Shown piece by piece: positions 37,464-46,829 of a stretch of DNA of 64,000 nucleotides (its first letter is position 1; every line of letters starts with the position of its first letter). A program made the translations under genes and the position numbers. Source of the DNA: Yersinia massiliensis CCUG 53443 (GTDB lineage Bacteria > Pseudomonadota > Gammaproteobacteria > Enterobacterales > Enterobacteriaceae); assembly GCF_000312485.1 (NCBI RefSeq), contig NZ_HE997643.1, positions 1,891,541 to 1,955,540 of the forward strand, read 5' to 3'. The notes below the pieces were generated by a model. The model was not told the origin of the DNA and did no database searches. It saw only the letters and a list, made by a program, of their open reading frames with translations.

Positions 37464-37828
37464 TATGTTACCTGTAGTGTTAATCCAAGAGAGCACCAGT
37501 CAGGCCAAAGCTCTATCACAGTGCGAATCATCCAAACCTGAGGGCCAATAACCAGAAGGTCACCGCCAGAAATTCCCGGGCGGCTAATAGCGCTGAAATT
37601 ACCATTCACATAGAATTTTTTTTCAACTCCAGTGATGTTCATTCCGTCAAGGTGCTTAAGGTCTTTCCATGCCAGAGGTTGGAGTTGTCCGGTAACCTGT
37701 TTTTCAACATAATTTGGGCTAACCTTGCCAGCAGCATCCTCATTTTCACCCGAATATACTTTTATGGTGCCATCAATGAACGGATTCACTTGTCCAATCA
37801 ACCCTGAAGCAATCTGATGTAAATTCAT
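37463..37828 (-). CDS. Head-tail connector-region protein
   Basis: A 121-residue protein (MNLHQIASGLIGQVNP, QVTGQLQPLAWKDLKHLDGM, GGDLLVIGPQVWMIRTVIELWPDWC) found in the connector gene cluster of DUF3383-type phages. Overlaps both neighbours by up to four bases. Exact role not assigned. Confidence 0.65.
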   Translation of the reverse strand: MNLHQIASGLIGQVNPFIDGTIKVYSGENEDAAGKVSPNYVEKQVTGQLQPLAWKDLKHLDGMNITGVEKKFYVNGNFSAISRPGISGGDLLVIGPQVWMIRTVIELWPDWCSLGLTLQVT

Positions 37829-38301
37829 TCTGATTCTCCAGTGATGATTTCAAAGTCAACAGCACTCTGCATGCTTCCTGAATCGACCAATGTCTTATCT
37901 GGACTAGCACGACCTTTCCTGCGTTTATTGTTAATTGTGGACTGTGTATTGGGTGGTGGGATTGAGTTCTCAATGGAATCTCTAATATCTTGAACCATAA
38001 CAGCACCGAGAATATTGAATGCTTTTTTTATGCCTCCGGGCTCATGAGCCTTTCCAATGACCAATCTGCCAAGAGTTCGCCCCCAATCGCCAGACTTCTC
38101 AGCAACGGTGTTTCGCATGAATGGACGCGCCGGAATATTAAGGGTTCCGAATTCGTTTGCCGCCGCATATGGGGCAATAGGATCGCCCGTATCCCTATTG
38201 GTTGCCCCCGCTAATATGCCAACATTCATTTGCAGCTTAATATTCTCAGAAATAGCAGCAAGCGCGGCTTCTAATTTGTCACCACCTGATATTCCAGCCA
38301 T
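37825..38301 (-). CDS. HK97 gp10-like / virion morphogenesis protein
   Basis: The 158-residue protein has the pattern of HK97 gp10-type head-tail joining or tail completion proteins: an N-terminal helix, then AAANEFGTLNIPARPFMRNTV, and a C-terminal LVDSGSMQSAVDFEI segment. It sits between the DUF4054-like protein and the connector gene. Confidence 0.78.
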   Translation of the reverse strand: MAGISGGDKLEAALAAISENIKLQMNVGILAGATNRDTGDPIAPYAAANEFGTLNIPARPFMRNTVAEKSGDWGRTLGRLVIGKAHEPGGIKKAFNILGAVMVQDIRDSIENSIPPPNTQSTINNKRRKGRASPDKTLVDSGSMQSAVDFEIITGESE

Positions 38302-38304
38302 AAA

Positions 38305-38718
38305 TTACCCCCATGGATGATAGTAGCGCTGCGCAATGTAGCGTCCACCAACGATGTATTTCTTGATCGCCTGAAAGTAAGCCTGACCACAAGGTGTTAG
38401 CTTGTACCATGAAGCAGTTGTTACATCGGGGACAGCGAACGACACACTCACAGAACCCTCTGAAGCTCCTGATACTGGACCAGACTGTCCATCCCCCCAT
38501 AGAGCGACAGAGGCTAGATGGCAAGTCAGCATGTAGAGAAGCGTCTTGCGATTTTTAATGCCGTTGTCAGGGTCATAAGGAACAATAGATCCGTCAGTGT
38601 TGTCCAGCATCAAGCAAGCGGTGTCGAAAGCATTCTGTAATTGAATGGGCGTTAAGACACCAGTAAATCGAGGGTAGATTCCGAGAAATTCGTCACTGTC
38701 AAAAGTGACCACAGCCAT
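38305..38718 (-). CDS. Head completion protein, DUF4054-like
   Basis: A 137-residue protein with FDSDEFLGIYPRFTGVLTPIQLQNAFDTACLML and LLYMLTCHLASVALWGDGQS, the pattern of DUF4054 head-tail adaptor proteins (gp6-like helical adaptors), then SWYKLTPCGQAYFQAIKKYI. It overlaps the upstream gene by one base. Confidence 0.85.
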   Translation of the reverse strand: MAVVTFDSDEFLGIYPRFTGVLTPIQLQNAFDTACLMLDNTDGSIVPYDPDNGIKNRKTLLYMLTCHLASVALWGDGQSGPVSGASEGSVSVSFAVPDVTTASWYKLTPCGQAYFQAIKKYIVGGRYIAQRYYHPWG

Positions 38719-39146
38719 TATGCAGCCTCTCCCGCCGGTACTTCTTCGGTTTTAATTGTCTTGTCGTTTTTCGTATCGACAGGCTCACGTCCATGCTTAA
38801 CGCCTCGATTATCATCGGCGTTTTCATCTGCACTAGCAGAATCTGGTTGATGAATAAGAGTCCCTTTTCGGACTAAATCGTCCACCATTGAAGGATACGT
38901 AGCCAACACTTCTTCCCAATCAGCAGACGGAACGATGGTCTTACCAAATCCGCATGTCAGTGTGCCTTTCTCCAGCCCGCGCAGATGGAAGTCGCTGCCA
39001 AATAATGCAACCTTGCGACCATTAGAAATATCAAACACGATGCCGTGTGGGTGCTTTAAGCGAACGTGAACTGAATTAGACATATTATTTCCTTGAGATA
39101 AAGAAACAGCCTCCTCAGAGGCTGTGATTTTGCGTTGACGCGCCAT
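38718..39146 (-). CDS. Hypothetical head-region protein
   Basis: A 142-residue protein between the major capsid gene and the DUF4054-like gene. It has a central beta-rich core (VRLKHPHGIVFDISNGRKVALFG) and an acidic, disordered C-terminus. A second start at 39083 (MSNSVHV) has a better AAGGAA site, so the protein may be 121 residues. Possibly a small head protein; no family recognised. Confidence 0.65.
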   Translation of the reverse strand: MARQRKITASEEAVSLSQGNNMSNSVHVRLKHPHGIVFDISNGRKVALFGSDFHLRGLEKGTLTCGFGKTIVPSADWEEVLATYPSMVDDLVRKGTLIHQPDSASADENADDNRGVKHGREPVDTKNDKTIKTEEVPAGEAA

Positions 39147-39149
39147 AAT

Positions 39150-40169
39150 TTACATTCCCGTCATTTGGGCAACCGCCACAGGCACCTTAATAACGCCACC
39201 ATAGGTAGTCCCGGTAACTTTTTGAGCGAATGATGACAGTGATGGGACGATGCGACCCATACGGATTTTCTCACCGAACCCCAATAGGCCCGTTTGATTA
39301 CCCAATATCTCAGGGGCGATCAGCATCATAGTTTCAGCAGCCGCTGGCGCAACCGCTGCGCCCAACTGTGGAAGAGATACAAATTCCATATTAGGGAAAT
39401 ACTCTTTCAGCATCGACATAACTGTGATACCGAGCTGGGTAGGCTCAGCCAGAAGTGCACGCAACGCAGGAGAGCTTGCTAGCTTAAGGTGTGACTTCTC
39501 GTCTACCAAACCCTGCAACTGATTCACTAACTGAGTGAAGAGTTTGATCACGTCATTGTAGCGAGCAATTGCGTCCTTACCTGACCACGCAGTCACACCG
39601 CCAACGGAGATCGGGGTAGTTGCTGCTGGTAGGTTTGGATCGTTCAGGACACCATAGATTTCTTTACCAGCAACGCCCAATAAGTAAAACCTATTTGAAT
39701 CGATGTCGATGGTAGTAGCTGCTGAGCGCTGCTTCGCTGCTGCAAGATTGATTTTGGCTTGCGCCGCCATATCTTGCTCCAAATCGCCATACTGAATGAT
39801 TGTCTGGAAGCGATATTGTTCACGTGTAAACCATTCTGAGTTAACGCCAGCTACGCCAAACTGACCAAAGTCAGAATATGCGGCGGTACTGCCGGTCACT
39901 TCATCGGCACGCCATTTGAAATAAGGCGTAGTCCAGTCGCCACGCTTCTCTTCGCTATACAGTTCGCGGGCATTGCGTGGGGCTGTCATAATCTCAATGA
40001 CAGTCGGGTCAATGTAAGCCAGCAATTCTGCTGGAATAGTTGTGTTTGCTTGGGTGATAAGAGCAGCATCCTGAATCAGGCGAGGCATGTTGTCTTTCGT
40101 GATCCACTCGCGAGCGTTGCGACCAAAATCGAAGCCGTATCGCTTGGCTTGTTCGAACGTAATATTCAT
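39150..40169 (-). CDS. Major capsid protein (DUF2184-like)
   Basis: The 339-residue protein contains the DUF2184 pattern: QAALITQANTTIPAELLAYIDPTVIEIMTAPRNARELY, WTTPYFKWRADEVTGSTAAYSDFG, and GAAVAPAAAETMMLIAPEILG. It lies two genes after the protease/scaffold gene. GGAGATAATA precedes the ATG at 40169; the frame is open six codons further upstream. Confidence 0.88.
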   Translation of the reverse strand: MNITFEQAKRYGFDFGRNAREWITKDNMPRLIQDAALITQANTTIPAELLAYIDPTVIEIMTAPRNARELYSEEKRGDWTTPYFKWRADEVTGSTAAYSDFGQFGVAGVNSEWFTREQYRFQTIIQYGDLEQDMAAQAKINLAAAKQRSAATTIDIDSNRFYLLGVAGKEIYGVLNDPNLPAATTPISVGGVTAWSGKDAIARYNDVIKLFTQLVNQLQGLVDEKSHLKLASSPALRALLAEPTQLGITVMSMLKEYFPNMEFVSLPQLGAAVAPAAAETMMLIAPEILGNQTGLLGFGEKIRMGRIVPSLSSFAQKVTGTTYGGVIKVPVAVAQMTGM

Positions 40170-40243
40170 TATTATCTCCATCCGCACGTGACGATGCCCA
40201 CCGAGTTATTTCAGTGTTAGTTACGAGCGGATTATTTCAGTGT

Positions 40244-40726
40244 TTAGGCGGCGGGGGTCCAGTTGGAAATGAAGACTAAACCATCTTCTTCCCGAACTTC
40301 TCTAACAACAAAACCGGTCTCAACAGAACCAGCAACGGTAGCTCCAGCCGCAGCATAAGAAATAATGCCGGTCGTGGTATTGGCGAATGCTTTCTGTCCA
40401 ATTGTTGGTGCGGTTGATGTATAAACGGCATAGAACTCGCCAATACTCGCTACGGTAACAGGCGTTTTATCTGGGATAGCTAGCGTGCCGCCAGATGTCA
40501 GTGTGAAATTATAGTAATTGAGAAGGCGCTCTACGAAACCCGCCACGACAGACCCAGATGTTTTGACTTGGTTTTCTGGGTCCGTTCCCCTAAACACGAA
40601 TCGACCGACATACACCACACCCTCAGCCAGAGGATTTCGAGGTAAGTAGACTACTGGGTTATGCGATGCTCGGTCACCGGCTACAGCACCGGAATAATAA
40701 AGATTTACTTGTTTTTGAAGGCCCAT
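40244..40726 (-). CDS. Capsid decoration (cement) protein
   Basis: A 160-residue beta-rich protein (GVVYVGRFVFRGTDPENQVKTSG, TPVTVASIGEFYAVYT) directly upstream of the major capsid gene, where phages of this type encode the structural cement protein. Likely binds the capsid surface as a trimer; inferred from position and pattern. Confidence 0.75.
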   Translation of the reverse strand: MGLQKQVNLYYSGAVAGDRASHNPVVYLPRNPLAEGVVYVGRFVFRGTDPENQVKTSGSVVAGFVERLLNYYNFTLTSGGTLAIPDKTPVTVASIGEFYAVYTSTAPTIGQKAFANTTTGIISYAAAGATVAGSVETGFVVREVREEDGLVFISNWTPAA

Positions 40727-40737
40727 TGCATTGCCCC

Positions 40738-42243
40738 TTAATTAATTTTGATATTGCCGAGACCTGCAAACTGGCCTTCGAAAGTATCTAGAGATGAGTC
40801 CTGAGTAATGGTCTGCTGTGATGGCTTATTCGCCGCCAACATATCAACCATGCCTTTGTATGCGGACTTTTCGTATTGACCGATTTTCACGCCTTTAGCT
40901 TTCAGTGCGTGCCCGTAAATATCTTCGGCGCTGTCAAACGCCATGACATCCACTTCGCCAACCAAATCACGAACTTTACGCCCAGCTTCGTTCAGATTGC
41001 GGAAATGAGACTGAGCCTCCGTGCGTGCCTGCAATTTAATAGTATTAGCATCCATCGCTGGTTCGCCTTCTTTTTTCTTCCTGGCTGCTTCAGCGTCAGC
41101 CGCGTCTTTATCGGCCTGTGCTTTAGCTGCTTTCTCTTCTTCGGTGAGTTCATCACCAACAACTGGTTCAATGACGCATGCGAGAATTTTAGCCAGCACT
41201 TCATCGGGAATTTTACCTTCCAGAATTGCTTTCAAGCTTTCAGAAACGTTGTCTTCATCAAAGATAGTTTCTTCAGTCTCAACTGGTTTCTTTTCTTCAG
41301 GCTCAACGACTTCTTCAGCCGCTTCCATCAGTTCAGCCAGTTCTTCAGGTTCGATTTCCATGTCTTGAGCAATCTTGTTGCCGTATTGGCGAACGACTGC
41401 TTTAGCTAGGGTTGAAGGTTTTTTATATGATCCAACCAACTTGGTCAGATCTGCGGGAGCAGCATCCATGGTAAGACGCGGCTTTAAGTAGGCAGCCAGC
41501 GTTGCACGCACCGCCACCTGTTTGCGGGTAAGTTGCATTATTTTTTGCACCTTTATTGGTTTTGACGGCATTGCGTCTTGGACGTGAACATCGGGACCAC
41601 ATCGTCCCTCTGGCACCACGGTTACATGATTTCCGGTGAGATCCGTGAAAATGAAGTCGTAATGAACTCCTTCGAACTCTCCGGGCTTTGAAAAATCTGG
41701 AGTGAAGAAATATCCGGCGCTCACTTCTTTTTGAGAGCCATCTTCTATTACCGCAATCCCTGACTTATCAGTGAAAGTGAATGCGTTATCGAGATATGGT
41801 CTGTTAAGAACTGGGGTGGTGCCTACCGAACCTATGCGCTCTTCTTTAAGCGGGTTATCAGCGCTATCCAACTTATGAACGATCAGTATCGGAACGCCAT
41901 TGAAAGTATCGACGGCTTTAACTATTTCTTCCCACGGACGATACCCGTAGTAAATCTTCTCGGGATCCAAACCTAAAGCTTCGAAACCCGGTATTTCTCT
42001 TCCGTAATACGGTGCGACCTGCTCTTTCGTAATGTGATTTTGTGCGATTCGCAGGTATCCATTACGGTCGTATTCGCGACTACTGGCTTTATCAAGGGCG
42101 AGAGCGGCATCACCGGCATAGCCATTTGAAGATGCAGCAGCTCCCTGCTTCTCGGCTTGCTCACGTGTCGGATAAATCTTTCCGTGTGCGCCCCATCGAT
42201 AGCCTTTCCTGCCGCTTTTAAGTGTTACTTCTCGGATTGGCAT
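40738..42243 (-). CDS. Prohead protease/scaffold protein (DUF2213-like)
   Basis: The 501-residue protein begins with an arginine/lysine-rich module (MPIREVTLKSGRKGYRWGAHG) then a DUF2213 domain (YDRNGYLRIAQNHITKEQVAPYYGREIP, VSAGYFFTPDF, HVTVVPEGRCG), thought to be the prohead protease. The second half is highly acidic and coiled-coil-like, as expected of a scaffold. Protease and scaffold seem fused in one chain. Confidence 0.87.
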   Translation of the reverse strand: MPIREVTLKSGRKGYRWGAHGKIYPTREQAEKQGAAASSNGYAGDAALALDKASSREYDRNGYLRIAQNHITKEQVAPYYGREIPGFEALGLDPEKIYYGYRPWEEIVKAVDTFNGVPILIVHKLDSADNPLKEERIGSVGTTPVLNRPYLDNAFTFTDKSGIAVIEDGSQKEVSAGYFFTPDFSKPGEFEGVHYDFIFTDLTGNHVTVVPEGRCGPDVHVQDAMPSKPIKVQKIMQLTRKQVAVRATLAAYLKPRLTMDAAPADLTKLVGSYKKPSTLAKAVVRQYGNKIAQDMEIEPEELAELMEAAEEVVEPEEKKPVETEETIFDEDNVSESLKAILEGKIPDEVLAKILACVIEPVVGDELTEEEKAAKAQADKDAADAEAARKKKEGEPAMDANTIKLQARTEAQSHFRNLNEAGRKVRDLVGEVDVMAFDSAEDIYGHALKAKGVKIGQYEKSAYKGMVDMLAANKPSQQTITQDSSLDTFEGQFAGLGNIKIN

Positions 42244-42324
42244 TGTTGTTTCTCTCTTTCTGCGCCTTTAATTTAGCTCGCACCGTTTTAGCTAGGTGGT
42301 GGTCGTCATGTGCCACTCTTGTTT

Positions 42325-42492
42325 TTAGTGGTGCTGCTGGCTCACAAGGCCTACCAACTGGAGGTGATGGGATGGGATGGGTAAAAATTCATAGCCTCTA
42401 TCTTCATCCAGACAGCACAACATTCCAAAAGTGAAGCCGAACACAAGCCCGCACAGGAATAGGGCTAATGCTAATATTCGCATCTCTTCCAT
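42325..42492 (-). CDS. Small single-span membrane protein in the head operon
   Basis: A 55-residue protein with one hydrophobic helix (about residues 5-28, LALALFLCGLVFGFTFGMLCC) and a polar C-terminus. AAAGGTGA precedes the ATG, and it follows another small gene by 14 bases. No family recognised. Confidence 0.5.
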   Translation of the reverse strand: MEEMRILALALFLCGLVFGFTFGMLCCLDEDRGYEFLPIPSHHLQLVGLVSQQHH

Positions 42493-42506
42493 TTATTCAC
42501 CTTTCT

Positions 42507-42629
42507 TCAGAAAATAAAAAAGACCGCTATAGCGATCCTATTGCTTTTCGGTTTTGGTGGTGAAGGCGGTGGCCTTTTCACTGTGTCGCCTTGTTTGTAT
42601 GGCGTTGGTGCTTTACACATACTTGGCAT
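42507..42629 (-). CDS. Small proline-rich protein in the head operon
   Basis: A 40-residue protein with a proline-rich centre (RPPPSPPKPK) and a hydrophobic end (IAIAVFFIF). TAGGAG lies immediately before the ATG, which is five bases after the MuF gene stop. Small size makes this uncertain, but spacing and ribosome site support translation. Confidence 0.45.
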   Translation of the reverse strand: MPSMCKAPTPYKQGDTVKRPPPSPPKPKSNRIAIAVFFIF

Positions 42630-42634
42630 TACTC

Positions 42635-43417
42635 CTACTCAATGATTGGCCTGCAATCACACTTACAGCCGGGAAGCTCTCCTGGTTGTACATATCGCTT
42701 GAGATGAGAATCCCAGAATCCCACTGCGAGGTCATATTCTTGACCGTCAGCCAGAACGTGAGAGTGCCGGTATGATTTACTACCACCAGATCGATGCTTG
42801 AGAATTCCACGCTTTATTCCTGAATCCATTAACCGCTGGCGTGATATTTCATTTGAAGCCTTATTGTTCTGGTCTGATGCGATAAATTTTGCCCTGCGCT
42901 CTGTAATGCCATAACGATGTTTCAGCTCTTCCTTTAGATATCCAATATCTCGACCGCGGATTACGCTTTCCTGAACCAAGGTGCTGACCTGTGTAAGGTA
43001 TTGCTCAGGGATCGATTTTATCAAGTTGACCTGTGTTTCGTAGATGCTGTCGAGAACGTTCCTTACCTCTGGAGTGATGCGCATGTTAGTGGTCATACCT
43101 TCAGCACGGAGCTTATTCTTTACTGACGTCGAGGCGTAAGCATCAGACCGTCGCACAAACCAGATCGCAATATCTTCTGCTTTCTTGTTGAAGGTTCCCC
43201 GCCAACGAGCCATGACAGAGAGAAGCTTCTTATTCATCAGCTTTGCTGGTGAAGCATCCCCGACAATCTTCGGTTCCTGCTTTCTATATTCAGCAGAGAT
43301 CCAGTAGTTTACCGAGGTGCTCATGTCATCAACTAGCGATTGAAGTTTCCTTTGATATTCCATTTGGAGACCAGCGTTCGGACTGATCGCCTTCGCCGTT
43401 TTGGTTTTCTTCGCCAT
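42635..43417 (-). CDS. Head morphogenesis protein (MuF/SPP1 gp7-like)
   Basis: The 260-residue protein has the MuF C-terminal pattern: ERRAKFIASDQNNKASNEISRQRL, KRGILKHRSGGSKSYRHSHVLADGQEYDL and a final PGELPGCKCDCRPIIE. MuF proteins join the portal and travel with DNA. The ATG at 43417 lies within the end of the portal gene, an 89-base overlap. Confidence 0.88.
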   Translation of the reverse strand: MAKKTKTAKAISPNAGLQMEYQRKLQSLVDDMSTSVNYWISAEYRKQEPKIVGDASPAKLMNKKLLSVMARWRGTFNKKAEDIAIWFVRRSDAYASTSVKNKLRAEGMTTNMRITPEVRNVLDSIYETQVNLIKSIPEQYLTQVSTLVQESVIRGRDIGYLKEELKHRYGITERRAKFIASDQNNKASNEISRQRLMDSGIKRGILKHRSGGSKSYRHSHVLADGQEYDLAVGFWDSHLKRYVQPGELPGCKCDCRPIIE

Positions 43418-44879
43418 TTCCAGACTCCGGTAGCTCGTCCACATCAATACCAGTGAAACCGCTGTGAGGGTCTTCTGAAAGCGCCTTACGCACCTCCATT
43501 GAGCTTACGTCCCCTCCTTCCTTGTAGATTGATCGCGCCTGAGCCTTAATTAGCTGCGTCTCAGCGATTGCCTTATCGTCTTCTTCGTTCAATCCAACGA
43601 ACTTGAATTGCACTGATTTATCATAACTTCCGAGGGTGACAATTTGCAGCACGTCCAGCATCTTCTGTATCGGACCGCGCAAAACTTTCTCCTGCTGAGA
43701 GGAAATATGATCGTTGTTGTTCTTGATATCAGCATTACCAGTGTTGAAGCCTGATGGAGACAGACCGAGCGTTTTAACCACGTTGGTGCGGTTTATCATC
43801 ACTACGAACTCAAGCTGTTGCCGGACGATGTCGGTAACACCATTCATAGGGGTAACGATGTTGACGATATCCTCCATCTCTTTGTCGATAGCGAGAACTC
43901 CGTCATTCGACCGGTAAGACGCCATGTATTGAAGGCGAGGATCGAGTGAGCTTGTTGCGCTAGGATTAGTCAGGATGTCCTGCATGTCAGTTTTCAGCAC
44001 GGTTAAAGAAAACTTTTCCAAAAGTCTTGCTTCTGCCTGCCGCGCATCTTGGAAGTGGATGACGTAATCGTAAAGAATTTGTGCCTGAGGCAACCCGAGG
44101 AAGTTATAGGTTGGCTTCAAAATGACTGGCACTTCGTTACCGCACACTCGAATCATGCGGCTTGAGTGAACCTGTTTACCAAGCACCCACCATGTTTGCG
44201 GTTTGTAGTACATTGGGCTTAGTGGGTCTATTGACTCGTAGGTGCCAGGGAAGATATTGATCGGCTCTATCAGAGTGAAGCGCTTAAAGTCCCTCAGTTC
44301 TGCCGATTTATCAGAGATATCCAGCGGGGTAAGTAACTGCTCATCTTTAGCGCCGGTATCAATGAAAATCAAGCAACCACCGAAATAGCCATCAAACTCA
44401 GCCGCTGCATGGCATATATCACGAATGCGATAGTCAATCATCGCATCCTGCAATTTCTTCTTTTCATCCGTGTCATCGCCGTCGTTATTCTGATCAACCG
44501 CATCAATCTCTATCCATTCTCGCGTCATATCATCAGCAAGCGTTTCGATACATGCACGGATGAGTCCGTTCTGCATTAGCGATGACAATGCAGCATAACC
44601 CATGAATGATGGGCCAAGCGCGGGGAACTGACCGTGTTCGAAAGCGTGCTGAAGAAGAGTGTAGGATCCACCACTATCAAGTGAATGATCCATTGCCAAC
44701 ACGGCCTCTTTAGGGGCACCCAGTGTTTTAGCTGGTCCATAAAGCTCTTTAATTTCGCCGTAGGTCGGAATGTAACCCTGCTGGTCTATCTTGTCTCTCA
44801 ATGACTGAGATACAGCAAATTTCTTGCGCTCAGGACGTGTTGCCTTGCGCCGAGTGTTACGACGTTGTGTTTTATTCAT
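43329..44879 (-). CDS. Portal protein (DUF1073/phage_portal type)
   Basis: The dodecameric ring through which DNA enters and leaves. The 516-residue protein carries the DUF1073 pattern: SLMQNGLIRACIETLADDMTREWIEI, CHAAAEFDGYFGGCLIFIDTG, SSRMIRVCGNEVP, and GFNTGNADIKNNNDHISSQQEKVLRGPIQKMLDVLQ. The acidic C-terminus overlaps the MuF gene. Some databases label this domain as anti-CBASS Acb1; the context here is a portal. Confidence 0.9.
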   Translation of the reverse strand: MNKTQRRNTRRKATRPERKKFAVSQSLRDKIDQQGYIPTYGEIKELYGPAKTLGAPKEAVLAMDHSLDSGGSYTLLQHAFEHGQFPALGPSFMGYAALSSLMQNGLIRACIETLADDMTREWIEIDAVDQNNDGDDTDEKKKLQDAMIDYRIRDICHAAAEFDGYFGGCLIFIDTGAKDEQLLTPLDISDKSAELRDFKRFTLIEPINIFPGTYESIDPLSPMYYKPQTWWVLGKQVHSSRMIRVCGNEVPVILKPTYNFLGLPQAQILYDYVIHFQDARQAEARLLEKFSLTVLKTDMQDILTNPSATSSLDPRLQYMASYRSNDGVLAIDKEMEDIVNIVTPMNGVTDIVRQQLEFVVMINRTNVVKTLGLSPSGFNTGNADIKNNNDHISSQQEKVLRGPIQKMLDVLQIVTLGSYDKSVQFKFVGLNEEDDKAIAETQLIKAQARSIYKEGGDVSSMEVRKALSEDPHSGFTGIDVDELPESGNGEENQNGEGDQSERWSPNGISKETSIAS

Positions 44880-44882
44880 AGA

Positions 44883-46322
44883 TTACCGGCGCATTGGAGT
44901 GAGGTTTCTGGACTGAGCTTTATTTACGAGGTCTGGATTCATATTGAGTCCAGACCCTCCTGATGAGATTTCGTTGAATGCTCTCGAAAGGCAATCGACT
45001 TGGTCGTCATGAGATCCGTTAGGGAACATGCGCAACTCTGAAATTAAAGCATCATTCCAAGGGGCCCGAAGCAATACGACATTACCCACGTTAACCTGAG
45101 CAGCAAATGGCTCGGCACGCGTTACCTTATCACCGCTTTCCGTGCTGGATATCACGCGATGCCCTGCGAGCATTTGAATGAATGACGCCACCTGAGCTTT
45201 ACCAGCTTGCCCTGGATCTTGCGGGATGCTTATCTTCACGCGCTTGCCATCTCGGTCAGCGGTATTTAGCACAGCAGCCCTGACATCATGAGGGAGCCCT
45301 TGCAGACGAACCATGTCGGCAATAATGAACCGCCCATCTGGCAACTTCCCAATCTTTCCACCTGCCGTATAGTCTGGGTCTCTGCCCGCTTTAGGAACTG
45401 AGGCTGCAAAGTCCCAACCACGAACAAAGCGCGTTCCTTCAGGGATCGCCTCAACAATGGGCATAGTGTCTGGCTGGAAAGTGTTACCCTCGCCCGCATA
45501 CGGTTCCTGCTGATATTGCCCAGCAAATACATAGGGGCTCGCCTTCATCATCTGTTGAAGCTTTTCGACAGAGTGCTTCTCCGGCCACAAAGCTTCACCT
45601 GATTCATCCAGCGCTTTCATTCTGATAACTCGCCACTGCTCACCGTTCGCACCACCTTCAAGCCATCCGGCGATATCTTTTTCATGGAGGCGCTGCATGA
45701 TGACAATAATCGGAGTGTTGGGTGAGTTGCAGCGAGATTCGAGCGTGTTCTGGAACCATTCAATAACGCCTTCGCGGATAACGTCAGATCGCGCCTCATC
45801 CGCCTTGTGGAGGTCATCACAGATAATTGCCCCACCAAATCCTTCTCTAACTTTCCCAGCACCGTAACCAGTGATTGTGCCGCCTGTACCTGTTGCGTAC
45901 ATACAGCCACCTTCAACTGTTCTCCACTCATTCTTGGCCTGAGAATCGTCACGCAGATGAACCTCAGGGAAAATTTCCTGATATTCAGATGATCGGAGTA
46001 TTTCTCGTATCTCGGCGCTATTCTTTGTGGCGAGCGTTGATGAGTAACAAGCGTGAATAAATTCTGAATCTGGGTTCTTTCCCATAGTCCAGGCGATGAA
46101 CATAACGACCGCAAGTTCGGTTTTAGAATAACGCGGCGGAATATTGATGATCAGCCGTTTTTCTTCGCCACGATACACTTTCATCAGTTCATCGCAGACG
46201 TGTTTGTGATGCTTCCCGCGTAGCCATTTAAACTTGCGGCGCTGGAGAAACATCCATCTTACGAAAAAGTAGAAATCAACTCTGGCAAGGTTAATGGCAG
46301 CTAGTTTTTCTTTCACGTCCAT
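44883..46322 (-). CDS. Terminase large subunit
   Basis: The ATP-driven DNA packaging motor and nuclease. The 479-residue protein has an atypical Walker A (NIPPRYSKTE, residues 60-69), a Walker B (GGAIICDDLHKADEA, about residues 160-175), the coupling segment VIMQRLHEKDIAG, and the nuclease domain with GWDFAAS and the final acidic block HDDQVDCLSRAF. It follows the small subunit with no gap. Confidence 0.92.
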   Translation of the reverse strand: MDVKEKLAAINLARVDFYFFVRWMFLQRRKFKWLRGKHHKHVCDELMKVYRGEEKRLIINIPPRYSKTELAVVMFIAWTMGKNPDSEFIHACYSSTLATKNSAEIREILRSSEYQEIFPEVHLRDDSQAKNEWRTVEGGCMYATGTGGTITGYGAGKVREGFGGAIICDDLHKADEARSDVIREGVIEWFQNTLESRCNSPNTPIIVIMQRLHEKDIAGWLEGGANGEQWRVIRMKALDESGEALWPEKHSVEKLQQMMKASPYVFAGQYQQEPYAGEGNTFQPDTMPIVEAIPEGTRFVRGWDFAASVPKAGRDPDYTAGGKIGKLPDGRFIIADMVRLQGLPHDVRAAVLNTADRDGKRVKISIPQDPGQAGKAQVASFIQMLAGHRVISSTESGDKVTRAEPFAAQVNVGNVVLLRAPWNDALISELRMFPNGSHDDQVDCLSRAFNEISSGGSGLNMNPDLVNKAQSRNLTPMRR

Positions 46323-46796
46323 TTACACCTCGTCGTTTAGCTTCCTCGCGATTTCTTCGAACTCTTTTGCATTGAGAGTTGCAGTTTGAATTACCCCGCC
46401 ATTCGGCCCTGAGTGCTCGACCTTTTGCTTATTGCTATAAGCGTCACCAACCTCTTTTGCGGCCTGTTCCATTAGCTGAGCGGTCATCGCAAAGTTCTTC
46501 ATGCTCTCAGCCTTCGTCGCCATGCGGTCGAGCGCTCTAAGTCGATAAGCGCGATTGGCGATTGGGATGTCGGATATTTCAGTTTGAAAGCGGGAGCGAG
46601 TTGAGTTGAAGAGGTCTATCCATTTCTGTCCGAGATTCTTCGCAATGGCCTTTGTCGGGTCGTATGACGACACCTGCTGAAGCGTTAACGTAAGGCTGAA
46701 TTCTTGTTTCACCAAGGCGACTACTTGCGACGGTGTGTCATAGCAGGCCAATGACTGGACGATGAAGGCTTTGACCTCTGGTTTTAATGCAGCCAT
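46323..46796 (-). CDS. Terminase small subunit (DUF2280-like)
   Basis: The 157-residue protein has an N-terminal helix-turn-helix region (KAFIVQSLACYDTPSQVVALVKQEFSLTLTLQQVSSY), then DISDIPIANRAYRLRALDRM and an oligomerisation helix, the DUF2280 pattern. It recognises the packaging start. A GGAGG site precedes the ATG. Confidence 0.87.
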   Translation of the reverse strand: MAALKPEVKAFIVQSLACYDTPSQVVALVKQEFSLTLTLQQVSSYDPTKAIAKNLGQKWIDLFNSTRSRFQTEISDIPIANRAYRLRALDRMATKAESMKNFAMTAQLMEQAAKEVGDAYSNKQKVEHSGPNGGVIQTATLNAKEFEEIARKLNDEV

Positions 46797-46829
46797 TGGT
46801 ATCCTCCATGACTAACGTAATGTAACTAA

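Noticed and set aside
40876..41409. A 177-codon plus-strand frame opposite the protease/scaffold gene
   Set aside because: Phenylalanine-rich reverse reading of the Glu/Lys-rich scaffold region; no ribosome site.
42516..42540. Terminator-like palindrome (CGCTATAGCG then T6) on the minus strand
   Set aside because: It lies inside the small 42507-42629 frame and would cut the head operon; stem is short, so probably incidental.
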